This document shows, piece after piece, positions 52,307-63,400 of a stretch of DNA of 64,000 nucleotides (position 1 is its first letter; each line of letters opens with the position of its first letter). Under the pieces are notes generated by a model. That model searched no databases. It was not told the origin of the DNA and saw only the letters and a program-made list of their open reading frames with translations. The stretch comes from CALGLS01 sp965222105 (GTDB lineage Bacteria; Bacteroidota; Bacteroidia; Chitinophagales; Saprospiraceae): assembly GCA_965222105.1 (NCBI GenBank), contig CBDCTQ010000057.1, positions 62,001-126,000 of the forward strand, read 5' to 3'. The translations under genes were made by a program, and so were the position numbers.

Positions 52307-55300
52307 CGCTACTGCTTTGGTTTGATTCTTTCGCTTTTTTTCGCTTTTCGTCTCTATCATTTTTAAGGAATTCTTTTACTGCTTCATTAGTTATATCCAC
52401 TCCCTCACCACAAACTTGACAATTTACATTGTCATCTTTTAGAAGAATTAACTTACCTATCTCTCTTAAATCTTTTGTTATTTCTTCACTATGCTCGTTT
52501 ATTAATGTCCCTTGGAAAACGAAATTAGTAAGTTCATTTAAGTAACCGTTAGTCCTATAATCATCTGGGATTAAAGTTAAATTGTTCTTAACAATAACCG
52601 AGGCTTTAGCGCCTTCGTTTCTAAGCTGTTGAATAGCTTTTCCAAAATCATTATCGACCGCAGCATTCATATACTTATTCAGAAGATTCACACTAATTCC
52701 AACAATCAATCCAACAGCGCTAGCCTTGCCGCTTTGAGATGGCAGAAATTTAGTACCGCCTGGCTGACCTCCGGTCGAAAGAATATATCTCGTATAGGTT
52801 CTATTTTGCCTTGCATTTCCTGATACCTTAAGTGGGTATTTCGAAACTCTACTCTTCCCTGTTTTAGGGTCAATGTTTCTAAGCGTATTCCTAGATTCTT
52901 TATCACTTCTTGCAGCGGCAAGTCCTTCCCTTTGAATATCAATTTCTTGAAGTAATTTTGAATAATCTATTCCCCCTTCAGAAAGGCTTGTAGGGAATGT
53001 ACTATAAGCCACCCTATTCTCTAAATCAATAACTCCTTGCCCTTTTTTAGCAGCTCCTAATGTCCATTCAGATGCGTTCTCTAATTTCATCATTATTCCT
53101 CCTGATGTAATATTTATCATTGCATCTTCGGCATCTAAAAACTCTAAGCCATCTAAGTCTACTCCTGCAATTGGTGTATTACTTGCAAATTGATAAGGTG
53201 TCAATTCTGGATAATCAGGAGATAACGGATCCACACTCAAAAACTTCCCAATCCCCGGATTATAAATCCTAAACCCATAATCATAATGCGTCAAATTCCC
53301 AAACTCCCCACTCTCATCCTTCTCCTTGCCATTAAAACCATACCGGTAATCCGGACTGTTGAACGTCCTGTTAGGCATCGACATCCCAAAAGGATAGTAA
53401 TCCATCAATGCTCCAATCTTAGCATCATAATAGGCAGCGACCCAGTCTCCCGTCGTTTCGGGAATACCTATTTTCTGGTCACTAACAACAGCTAAGACAT
53501 TTCCTAAATGATTAGAAAGTTCATATTGCTTATTATTTCGTACTCTTTTGTACTCTGGAGGCAATTCAGTAGGAAAATCACCTGATAAAGGAATACTTTT
53601 AAACCTAAAAGACACTTGTCCTAAACGACTGCTGCCATACAAAGGTACTTCTTTTTGGAAAAAAGGACCGCCCTTAATATTTTTAACGTAAGAATATACC
53701 GATAATATATTTCCAGATAGATCTCTTATATAAATTGCTTCTGGAGAAAACCCAACAACCGAATTACCATCGTATAACTTAAAAACGCGGTTACCAGAAG
53801 GATCGTATCTGTATCTAGCCAAATTAGCCCCTTGATTATTCAAAACTGATTCAACTTTCCCATATACATCCCAAACAATGTCATTGATCCCATCTCCGGC
53901 ATTGGATACTAGGTTTCCTATTTCATCATAGGAAAAATTACCTGAGTCCGTATCTTGCACACTTTCAGGATAGTCAGCATTGTTGCTTGCCGTTTCATCA
54001 ACGTATTCCAACCGGTTGGGAAATCCTTGAGTGTCGTAATAGTGATATGCCAGATTGTCCATTTGACCTGATGGCCCGTTGCGCAATAATGATTTTAAAT
54101 TCCCATTGGCATCATAACCGAATTCAGTCATGTAGTGCTGGTCTTCATTCCACGACACACCTCCTCCACTGGTTACAGCAGGTGCGCCATAAGAGTTGGT
54201 GTGAATTATTCGGTGCAATTGATCGTAATGATAGGCCATCCCGCGCAATCCTTCCTTGGTACTACCGGAAAGGTCGTAGGCTGGCAAATCAGTCACCATC
54301 CAGCTTATATTGCCATTATATAGTCCTTCCGGGGAAAACATATTGTCATTATAGGTATTGAATGAAGACCAAATGGAAGGAGAAACCGCACCAAATCCTA
54401 CGTCTGAATTAATGGGACTATAATCTCCATCGTAATAACCCAGGCCATAGGACATTTCGTCGCGGGCAATATACCTGTTTTGATAACTCACTTTACTCAC
54501 AGCATCTGTTGGAGGAGTGAGTACCACATTTCCGTCAAGGCCCGGTTCATATTCATGGCTGATATACCCTGGCATATTAACCCCTTTTATCCATCCCTGA
54601 AGCGTGTAGTGGTAGTCCATTCCTTGCACATTGTCGTGCCCAACCTCCATTCTTGCCAAAGGGCCATGAGCATAGTAGAAATACCTGGCCTCTCTTTCCC
54701 ACAACACATTATCGTCGGAGCTGAAGGCATAAGTCAACCGGTTGTCTGCGTCGTATTCATAGCGGAAGTAATACTGATCAGGTCGTCCAGGTTGATAGTC
54801 TAATTGCAATACGTTACCGCTAATCAGGTCGTAGGTATAAAAAGCTTTGGCCTTAAAGCTCTGCAAAAAGAACAATTCATGCTGAAAGGACTTCACATTT
54901 CCGTGAGCGTCATAACTGTATCGGGTAAGCATGATGTCTTCATCCGTTTTCCGGTTTTGAGTGGCAGCTACCCTTCCACGCAGATTCTGTTGCGGGAATG
55001 TGAGATCTTCTGACGGAGGAAGATTGTAAAAGGTTTCAGTGACATCGTCTTTGGTTCCATCCGTATTTTCTGGAAAGTCGAAACTATTTAGCTGGCTGTC
55101 ATTAAGGTTTTCAAAAAGTGTAGCAGGGGCTTGCATTTCTCCTACTTCCACAATCCTCCCTTCTTTATCGTATTTGGTATAGGAATAGGGGGCACCTCCC
55201 ACAGGGTAGTCGCTGTTGTTGGGGTCATTTGCGGCTTGCTTTGCGTTTTGAGATACCCTTAGTCGTTGGGCAAAATCGTATTTGAATTCGGATACTCCTG

Positions 55301-58300
55301 CATCGGGGCTTTTTTGCCATACCACCTGATTGAGCGAATTGTATTGATATCTGGTCTGTTGCTCATGCACAGGCTCCGTTCCATTCCAGTCACCATTGAG
55401 AAAAGCACTATTATCAACTGGGTTTACCCCAATGGGCGGAACTGTTTGTACGAGGTTGCCGGCCTGATCGTAATAATATAAGGTATAGTGATGTTCTCGT
55501 GTTACGTAAGTCGCAGTAAAGGTCTCCTGCAGTCCATCGAGACAGTTGTGCTGACTAATGGCGTTGGTGAGGTAATCTGCCACTATATTTTGCCAGGTAT
55601 TTTCTGCTGCAATTTCTGCTTCAGCAATCAGTTGATCTACGCATTCTTCGAAAATAGAATCTGGATGTACGATCAACTCATCGTACGGAACGTAACATAA
55701 GTGAACACATTCTTTAAGCAGTGTTGTAGTATTTCCGCCTTGGCAGGTTAAAACAACTGTTTGTCTCACCGGCTTTCCTTGGCCTTCTAATGTAATATCC
55801 ACAAGCAACTGACCCATCTCTACTCTAAGATTATTGATAAATTTAATATCACATAAATTTACAATAGTTCCTCCGTCTGTGTAAAATTGAAAAAAATGAC
55901 AACAATTGCCAAGTATACCTGGAGAAATTTCATTAGATGAGTTTTTTATAGTAACGTTTGAAAAACAATTGGATGAAGATGAAACAGTTATAATTGTTGG
56001 GCACCCTGCTGCTTGATTAGCGGGAAAAGCTTCATCGTTAAGGAAGGTAATGAGCTCTAAAAGACAATCATCTATATTGAAACACAAAGCTGTATTTCCT
56101 TCATAGGGTTCGAAATAAACATCTTCATGGTCTTCTGCGATTTCATTAAACAGTTCTGTAACATCACAACCTCCTGCCTCCACTTCTCCCAATATATAAG
56201 CGATAGTTGACGTATTGAGGTGCTCCGTCAGCAAGAATGCCATTGGGTTATAGGTATTGCAATTATCCTCACAAAATGTTTGCATAGTTGTAGTGACACC
56301 ATTCAAATTCCCGCCAGGTTCAAATTGAGCAACAGAAAGAGTTGGGCAGTATATGAGTATTTCATTGACCCATTGTGCTACCCTGCTTTCACAGAGAACC
56401 GGACATGCATTAATGTTATTTTCAGCAATAAAATTATCGGAACTAGCACCATTATCATCATTTGGATTTTCCACCTCATAAATATCTGTTTCATCCTCAG
56501 ATCCGGGAATGATATTGGTGCATACATTGTTGCTCTGAGGAATTGCTTTGCACCATTCTTCCCTAAGTTGGTTTCTGAGTTTAGATTTTGTTCCGAGGTA
56601 TAAACTTCTGAACATATTCCATCTAACCTCATCTTCATCTTCAGACAGTAATTCCATAGAGGTAACAACACAATCGACATAATCGATTATATTGAGCATA
56701 GGACCTGACTCAGGGCATATGCCAAAGTTATCGAGCCTACCTTTCATTTCAGCTGATAAGTTACCATTAGCAATGGTATTGACTGCATTTTCAATTGAAC
56801 TCACATATTCAATTAATTCAGGAGGGTCATTATAATTGTTGTAAAAACCAGTTGGAGAAAACATAGGGTCTTGTATATCCACTAAATCATAAACATAGTC
56901 CATATCTAAGGAGATAGGAAGGTTAGAATAGTTAGGGCTCAAAAATAATTCGTTATCAAATTCCCGGCTTTCTTGGCTAAATATACACAACAAATAATAA
57001 CAATATTCTGGGTGATATCTTTCCAGAGTCTGAAGCCAATCTTCTTGCCATTCAGCAGGGTCATTTAGTGCATTCCTAACAGGCAAATCCCCAATAGTAC
57101 CTATATATCCATTTTCCAATTCGAAAGTTTCAGTTTGAAAATCATCATAGTTATTTATTAATTCCATCAAGTCATCTGGTTCCGTTCCCCACCAAAAATC
57201 AGGGTTATCAATATACAAACACCCACCTGGAGCAATGTTATTTCTAATTCTGGTAATAATGGAGTTGCAAGTGACATTAGCCACACTGTCAATACTTAGA
57301 ACGCCATCTATGTTGCAACCAGGAATGTTGGCCATACAATTCAAAATCTCTGCCTCAGTGGGTTCATAATTCTGCCCTTGTTCAGCCTGGATTATCTCCC
57401 TACAAGTTTGCTCACAGGTTACGGCACAAGAAACATAGTTAATATCCAGAGGTATATCTGACAAATCAGGTATACAGCCAGCTAAGTAGCCTAGCCACGA
57501 TTCTATGGTCACCTCCTTTATACGTAGCACTTTTGAAATAGTGTAATTACCCACCTGATTCATGGTGACATCGAATTGAATCGAAACCGTCTCCAATAAC
57601 GCATTACAATCATCAGACCCGTTAATGGTAGTGACGATCTCCGTCACAGCCCCCCCCCATTGTCCAGACGGATCAATAGAGATCAAATCGCCACAGGGAT
57701 CTTTTACAGTTATAACCAGTTCGAACTGACAGCCGACACAAAAATCGTCACAGTCCGGAATCGAAATCAATTCTGTCAGTTTTTGTACGGAATAGGCGAT
57801 ACTCGCTACATTACCAGGAAATTCATTCATAATAGAGGTTACCACCGAGCTAACTCTAAGGGTGGTATCAATGTTATTGTTGTCCATTAAGTTCTCTACT
57901 ATCTGTACTGAATCGCCTGCACTTTCCAATGGTTCGAGATTACCGGGTGGGGTTCCGGTCAACGCAGTAGCAATGACCCTACCTGCTGCATCTATATATG
58001 AAACACTAAGTTGTCCATTGCTATCCATCACCAAGTTTCGTTTGTAATGTCTAGCATGTCCAACGTTACTACCAAACAAGCGTTTCAACTGAAAGTTGGA
58101 TGGATCGTCGTAGAAATATCGCGTTTCGTGCCCGTTGCCCAACTGAAAAAATTCTCCAACTCCTCCTTGCCAGGCTAAGCGACCTGTTCCGTCGTTTAAA
58201 TAACGAGATTGCGTCATTGGATAGCCGAAAGCATCGGGGATCAATTCTTTATAGAACCCGGGGGCATCATCAGTTCCAAGGGAATCGGAAAAATAATAAC

Positions 58301-59579
58301 CTGCTCCTCCTAAGTTATCTGCATTGAGATCCTTCTTCAATTCTCCCGGAGCATTAGATATACAACCATCTCCAAAGTCAGTGTCAAAGTGAATACGATT
58401 ATAGCTATTTCCGTCGCTATCCGCACGATTGAAATCAGGCTTGTAAAATAGCATATTATCTCCAACAGATGGCGTCGGCAATATATTCAGAGTAGCGCGC
58501 CCTTCTACATCATAATGAGAGGTGGATACCAGGGTGACATCTTCAGTATTCAAATTCGTTTGTGTTTGACGGCTTCTCAGACCATCATCAAAGAAAGTAA
58601 TAACTTTTTTACTTTTACCTTCTTCAGCAAATGTACTAGTGAATTGCCAATTAAGGTCTTTTTCGAATTCCGTTTCCTGGGCTTCGTCTAATATTATAGC
58701 CCCTGTTGTACTCCAGGCACCGAATTTTATGTGACTGTAATCATTTAACAACGATTGTCCATTTACGTCCAAAATAAAACGACCAATAGGACGGACCCTG
58801 AAATAGATGGTGCCTGCAGGATAGGTTATAGAAACCGTATACTCCTGTGCAGGTATTTCTACCCTAATGGCATTTTCAAAATAATCTGTTATCAAGGTTT
58901 CATCATCCACTTCCGCATCAACGTATGCCCATTCAAATTCATAACTTTCCGCTCCCGGAACAAAGTCCCAATTCACTGTTAAATTGTGATTGGTATTATC
59001 CGGAGGATCAAAAGTATGGGAAACTGTAGAAGTATGACTTAAAAAATCAAACCGCTCTACTTCCATTTGCAGTTCTAAGCGGACATCTTCAGGCATCAAA
59101 GCATCTATTTGCACTGGGTCTGTCGTTGAGGTCACGAAGTCATCATCACTGGCACTGATAGTATCTATCACTAGTTTCGCATATCCGGAAGTAGATAGCT
59201 GACGATGTAATACTTCATAATCTCCTCCACCTTCTTCATGGCTGATAACCAATTCACCAGTAAAGAACGGAGTGGTTGCTCCTTCATCAAATAAAGAATA
59301 ATTCACCTTAAACCACCAATATTTTCCCACTACATCACTCCGATCCTCCCGACCATAAATCAAATCTGGCCGTACGTGTCGGGTAACGGCATAAGAAGGA
59401 GGCGAACCGACGGGGTCAATACGCAGCGGATCTTCGATAATCAATTCTGCACCAGGCACAATTTCTTCCCAGTCTAGGTAAGACTTATGGAGTAGTGTAT
59501 GCCCGAAAGAGGAGGTTGTAAAAAATAAAAGCCACAACAAGAAATGAAGAGTTTTCGAATATCGCTTTGTGAAATTCAT
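52293..59579 (-). CDS. Full-length RHS polymorphic-toxin protein
   Basis: The 2428-aa secreted protein has a signal peptide at residues 1-26 (LHFLLWLLFFTTSSFG). It carries Bacteroidota-type N-terminal beta domains with an Fn3-like segment near 195-290, then long RHS/YD repeats (RYFYDDPSNFQLKRLFGS, YDAHGNVKSFQHEL, YDANGNLKSLLRN). A large insert (~600-1370) is rich in Cys and unknown. The RHS-associated core lies at ~2020-2141, ending NPGIGKFLSVDP...DLDG. The final ~285 residues are the variable tip: a hydrophobic segment (ASAVGLIVGISVNLLN), a CQVC pair and a Lys/Glu-rich end. I do not recognise the toxin fold. RHS shells encapsulate and deliver such tips. An overlapping lipoprotein gene follows as candidate immunity. 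Confidence 0.93.
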   Translation of the reverse strand: MNFTKRYSKTLHFLLWLLFFTTSSFGHTLLHKSYLDWEEIVPGAELIIEDPLRIDPVGSPPSYAVTRHVRPDLIYGREDRSDVVGKYWWFKVNYSLFDEGATTPFFTGELVISHEEGGGDYEVLHRQLSTSGYAKLVIDTISASDDDFVTSTTDPVQIDALMPEDVRLELQMEVERFDFLSHTSTVSHTFDPPDNTNHNLTVNWDFVPGAESYEFEWAYVDAEVDDETLITDYFENAIRVEIPAQEYTVSITYPAGTIYFRVRPIGRFILDVNGQSLLNDYSHIKFGAWSTTGAIILDEAQETEFEKDLNWQFTSTFAEEGKSKKVITFFDDGLRSRQTQTNLNTEDVTLVSTSHYDVEGRATLNILPTPSVGDNMLFYKPDFNRADSDGNSYNRIHFDTDFGDGCISNAPGELKKDLNADNLGGAGYYFSDSLGTDDAPGFYKELIPDAFGYPMTQSRYLNDGTGRLAWQGGVGEFFQLGNGHETRYFYDDPSNFQLKRLFGSNVGHARHYKRNLVMDSNGQLSVSYIDAAGRVIATALTGTPPGNLEPLESAGDSVQIVENLMDNNNIDTTLRVSSVVTSIMNEFPGNVASIAYSVQKLTELISIPDCDDFCVGCQFELVITVKDPCGDLISIDPSGQWGGAVTEIVTTINGSDDCNALLETVSIQFDVTMNQVGNYTISKVLRIKEVTIESWLGYLAGCIPDLSDIPLDINYVSCAVTCEQTCREIIQAEQGQNYEPTEAEILNCMANIPGCNIDGVLSIDSVANVTCNSIITRIRNNIAPGGCLYIDNPDFWWGTEPDDLMELINNYDDFQTETFELENGYIGTIGDLPVRNALNDPAEWQEDWLQTLERYHPEYCYYLLCIFSQESREFDNELFLSPNYSNLPISLDMDYVYDLVDIQDPMFSPTGFYNNYNDPPELIEYVSSIENAVNTIANGNLSAEMKGRLDNFGICPESGPMLNIIDYVDCVVTSMELLSEDEDEVRWNMFRSLYLGTKSKLRNQLREEWCKAIPQSNNVCTNIIPGSEDETDIYEVENPNDDNGASSDNFIAENNINACPVLCESRVAQWVNEILIYCPTLSVAQFEPGGNLNGVTTTMQTFCEDNCNTYNPMAFLLTEHLNTSTIAYILGEVEAGGCDVTELFNEIAEDHEDVYFEPYEGNTALCFNIDDCLLELITFLNDEAFPANQAAGCPTIITVSSSSNCFSNVTIKNSSNEISPGILGNCCHFFQFYTDGGTIVNLCDIKFINNLRVEMGQLLVDITLEGQGKPVRQTVVLTCQGGNTTTLLKECVHLCYVPYDELIVHPDSIFEECVDQLIAEAEIAAENTWQNIVADYLTNAISQHNCLDGLQETFTATYVTREHHYTLYYYDQAGNLVQTVPPIGVNPVDNSAFLNGDWNGTEPVHEQQTRYQYNSLNQVVWQKSPDAGVSEFKYDFAQRLRVSQNAKQAANDPNNSDYPVGGAPYSYTKYDKEGRIVEVGEMQAPATLFENLNDSQLNSFDFPENTDGTKDDVTETFYNLPPSEDLTFPQQNLRGRVAATQNRKTDEDIMLTRYSYDAHGNVKSFQHELFFLQSFKAKAFYTYDLISGNVLQLDYQPGRPDQYYFRYEYDADNRLTYAFSSDDNVLWEREARYFYYAHGPLARMEVGHDNVQGMDYHYTLQGWIKGVNMPGYISHEYEPGLDGNVVLTPPTDAVSKVSYQNRYIARDEMSYGLGYYDGDYSPINSDVGFGAVSPSIWSSFNTYNDNMFSPEGLYNGNISWMVTDLPAYDLSGSTKEGLRGMAYHYDQLHRIIHTNSYGAPAVTSGGGVSWNEDQHYMTEFGYDANGNLKSLLRNGPSGQMDNLAYHYYDTQGFPNRLEYVDETASNNADYPESVQDTDSGNFSYDEIGNLVSNAGDGINDIVWDVYGKVESVLNNQGANLARYRYDPSGNRVFKLYDGNSVVGFSPEAIYIRDLSGNILSVYSYVKNIKGGPFFQKEVPLYGSSRLGQVSFRFKSIPLSGDFPTELPPEYKRVRNNKQYELSNHLGNVLAVVSDQKIGIPETTGDWVAAYYDAKIGALMDYYPFGMSMPNRTFNSPDYRYGFNGKEKDESGEFGNLTHYDYGFRIYNPGIGKFLSVDPLSPDYPELTPYQFASNTPIAGVDLDGLEFLDAEDAMINITSGGIMMKLENASEWTLGAAKKGQGVIDLENRVAYSTFPTSLSEGGIDYSKLLQEIDIQREGLAAARSDKESRNTLRNIDPKTGKSRVSKYPLKVSGNARQNRTYTRYILSTGGQPGGTKFLPSQSGKASAVGLIVGISVNLLNKYMNAAVDNDFGKAIQQLRNEGAKASVIVKNNLTLIPDDYRTNGYLNELTNFVFQGTLINEHSEEITKDLREIGKLILLKDDNVNCQVCGEGVDITNEAVKEFLKNDRDEKRKKAKESNQSSSGENP

Positions 59580-59722
59580 TGGTGATTGATTTTCTTTTAA
59601 CTTCTATTGATTAGAATCCTTAATCCATTAGGGGAATTATTTATCACTATACAATAACTATATAGCAGAACAAGGAGAAACCTCCTATACCCACTCCATT
59701 TTAAAGTCCGCAATGTTCTGCC

Positions 59723-60451
59723 TTATTCCTGCACGGCATATTCCAGTTTATCTCCCAAAACCAGGTAATAATCCTTATATTGTTCATTGAGTTTAACTTT
59801 CCCATTTTCAACGCGTACATACCTTTTTTCCGAAAACATTTTATTGGTCAATGCTTTATTTTTCGATGAGGAAAATTCCATTACTACTTTACCAAACCCT
59901 AGTTCGACATCCTCGTTGAAATGATAGACTAGTTTTTTCACTTCTGATCGGGAGGCATCAAAATAAAATTCTATTAAGTGGTTTACCGCTTCTGGTCGTT
60001 TCAGGTAATAGCATTTTAATCCGTTTACGTACCCTTTATATTCTACACTCTCAAAATTGGTCAGCACCTTACCGATATCGGGGATCAAAGCATCACCGGC
60101 TTGTGTTTTTTCGCGTTTATTGCACACCACTATTTTTTCATCCGAATTACAGGTGATAGAATAATTGTCGTTAACCAACATGGTAATATGATCAATCGTG
60201 TAAATAAAGCTTTCTCCTCTTTTTTTGAAAACGCTTTTTTTAACCAAATGAGCTTTAGAGTAATCATCTGGCCCATATAGTTTTGTAGTGACATGGTATT
60301 GGTAAGATTGTAAACCCAAATAGTGTTTTTGTATGGCTTCAATTTCGGCTTGTATATTCTGTGCTACAGACAACTGACACACACATAGCAAAAAAATCAT
60401 CCATAAGAGTCCTTTTACTTTATCTATCATTTTTGAAATTTTTTGATTCAT
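59723..60451 (-). CDS. LolA-like periplasmic protein in the RHS operon
   Basis: The 242-aa protein has a signal peptide (KGLLWMIFLLCVCQLSVAQ; ATG 60430 is an alternative start). The mature part has a beta-sheet pattern with residues typical of LolA/LolB-like or outer-membrane-lipoprotein-sorting folds: YQYHVTTKLYGPDDYSKAHL, SVFKKRGESFIYTIDHITML and EFYFDASRSEVKKLVYHFNE. It lies between the large surface protein (22 bp) and the RHS gene (143 bp), all on one strand, so it is likely an RHS assembly or export helper. The assignment is by fold resemblance and context. Confidence 0.6.
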   Translation of the reverse strand: MNQKISKMIDKVKGLLWMIFLLCVCQLSVAQNIQAEIEAIQKHYLGLQSYQYHVTTKLYGPDDYSKAHLVKKSVFKKRGESFIYTIDHITMLVNDNYSITCNSDEKIVVCNKREKTQAGDALIPDIGKVLTNFESVEYKGYVNGLKCYYLKRPEAVNHLIEFYFDASRSEVKKLVYHFNEDVELGFGKVVMEFSSSKNKALTNKMFSEKRYVRVENGKVKLNEQYKDYYLVLGDKLEYAVQE

Positions 60452-60473
60452 TTATTATTTGTACTTGTTTCGA

Positions 60474-63400
60474 TTAGGGCATTGATGTATCTTTGATGAA
60501 TGACCGAGTCTCCTGAATTGTTTTTATTCCACGTGCTGTTTCTTTTTTGATTAGGAATAAATTCCCCTCTTCATCGTAATGATAAAAAGTTGCATAATTG
60601 TTGTTATCCAAAATGGCTCGAAGTCTGTAATTTTCTGGATAATAGACGTAGGTTTGAATGTTACCATCTTGTGGGTATATTCGTATATCGTCAAAGTAAG
60701 CAAGGTTACCCGCTTCCAATCTCATGGTAAAGTCACTACTAGTTGGTGTGAAAACGCCTTCAACCTTTTGCCAGCCATTTATTACCTCCCCTGACGGTAC
60801 AAAAGTCGTTTCTGTTCCATTAAAAACAAGTTTAACTTTGAGGTTACCATAGTCAAGGGTGTATTTCGGTGAAGCATTAGGGCCCCGACTAACCCATGCG
60901 CTAAATATATAATTTTTCCCCGTTCGTAATTGGAGGGTTTTCTGTTCAAATGGAAAGAAATTACTAACAGCTAAACTCTTATCCCCTGTATGTCCGAAAT
61001 CAGCAACATTTAAACAGCCATCGATAAAAGTATAATCAAAATCCCAAAGCAGGACTACTCGCCCTTCAAGAGGCATCCCTGTTGGAAAATCACATTCTTC
61101 GATATTAGCAAGTTGTAAGGCACAAACACCATCGCGAAAAGGAATATCCACATTGATATTGTTTGGTAGTACCTCAACAATTTGGCTGACGTCAGCAGTC
61201 ATTTCATATTCGTTACCATCAACATCTTGAACAACTATAAGTGCTTTACTCGGTAACGGAATATTGTCATAATAATCTTTGTCGATCCATACTTCTTCAT
61301 ATTCAGGACCACCGGCATAAATAAATCCACCCAATATATTATAAGTAAGCGATGTTGACTTTTGTCCTCCGAAACATTCAAAATCAAAATTTCCACTTTC
61401 ATCGCTTCCTGAAATATACCCCAACGGGTACTCTTCGAAACTTTCAAAGGCTATTTCCAGATGAGAGGCATTAGCACCAACCGCAATAGGTAAATTATCC
61501 GCATACCCATATAAAGCAGAGCTATACAATCCGAGGATATCCCGGTTTTCTACTTCTTCCCCATTTCCCGCATATTTTGTTATTTGATTGGTTTGCCTCC
61601 AATTCACTGCAGAAAATGACTTAGGAAAGAATGGGTTTTCCCAGTTAAAAAGCATAAAATCATTATAAATTCCGTCAGTAGCCAAGTGAGGATCAATATC
61701 GGTATCAGGCAATCGATTGACAGAATAAACATAGTTTCTATAGGGGCGCCATATACCCCGCTCCCCTATATGATAGTAGGGTCGAGTTTTATCAACATCG
61801 GTTCCAATAAATGACCCACCCCCACCACTAGGTATAATAATGTTATCTCTTTCAGGCTTTCTCTCCAGATCCCAGGCATGATGGTACGTTACTGCACTGG
61901 CGTTCAATACACTATCTATAGACCTGGCAATAACAGTAATACTACTTTGGCCAGGCGTTGTCAAGTCATTTGGTATTGAAATGTTTAGGTTTTCAGTGAA
62001 TGATGACCTATTAATTGTTGGATCTTTAAGTGCCGTGATGCTTCCTACTTTAGCCGTAAGGTGGTTGCGATTGCCTGACCTGGTTATCATCATTTCTACG
62101 TCTGCTGAATAATATTCATCGGTTAGCTCCAGGTTTTCAAATAGATGAAGGCCATTTTTTTCGCCAACATAAATGAATTTTCGATTTTCACAAAGCTCTT
62201 CATAAATATCACACCCCATAGCATTGTTAAACCCAACGACAATGCATTCATCACCTGGATACAATAAACCTTGAGCTCCCGGAGTATTGATAAGCATGGT
62301 AAATAACCTACAATCCTCATCAGCCGTAAGAATTCCTTTAAACTTCATTCCCCAGTTTTCATAGGCTGCCCCCATTCGATCGTAAGCATACCTAGCCGGA
62401 ATATTATAATTGTATATTTGGTCATCAAAACTGTTATTGACAGTTGTCAACAAAGGTTCTCCGTTAATAGGATCAAATACTTTGTTTGAAGTAGTAATAT
62501 GTGATTGCCCATCGTAAGCATCCGTACGAATTAATATGCCTGATCGTCGAATTATTTTATTGGTCACCGCCGTTCTTGTACGACTTTCATTGATTGAAAT
62601 GTTTGGAACTCCTCCCAATCCGAACAACCATGGGATGGTAAAATCAACATTTATACCTAAATACATTTCTCCGGAAAATGAAGTACTCTCTCTCATATCA
62701 ACAAAAAAATCGTAATCAACTCCTAATTGTTGGGGCTCAATTTGGGCATCCTCATAATCTTGGCTTTCATTTACTAATACATCTACCATATTATTCACAA
62801 CTGAAGCAACCTTATGGTTACCTGCGGCTGTATACACTTTTTTATTAGAAGTAGAATAAGTATATACTACTTTACTTAATTCCTGATCAATTAATGTCCC
62901 GGAATCATCCATTCCATAATGAGTAATCGCAGATGGCTTTCCATGCATATCGTTAAGTGTAATGGCATATCCTTGAGTACCAATGTATTTATCGTAGGTG
63001 GCATTGAATACCAACAAAGGCAACATCCTGGGAACATCAATTGATTTGTCCAATGGTGTTTCTTCAACTAGTACAGGGAAGTCTTTAGCTGTATAAAATT
63101 CGTTCACTGTGATACCTGTCGTGCTGTAACCACTTGGCAATGTGGGGTTATTTGTTGGAGCCAGGTGTGTAGCCAAACTTTTTACGGTCACCTTACTATA
63201 TCCTACGGAAGAACCTGGATAATAACTTTCATTAATTGGGTACTCAAAAAACATGTTTTGGTCCGTTTTCAAAAAAGATTTGACCGCCCATTTTTTAGCA
63301 TAACGCAATGCACATTCTTCGTAGCCTACTGCTGGTTCATTTGGCGCCACCCCACTGCTTATAATGTTTCCATCATTGTCTAGTGTTGTATAGTCATAGA

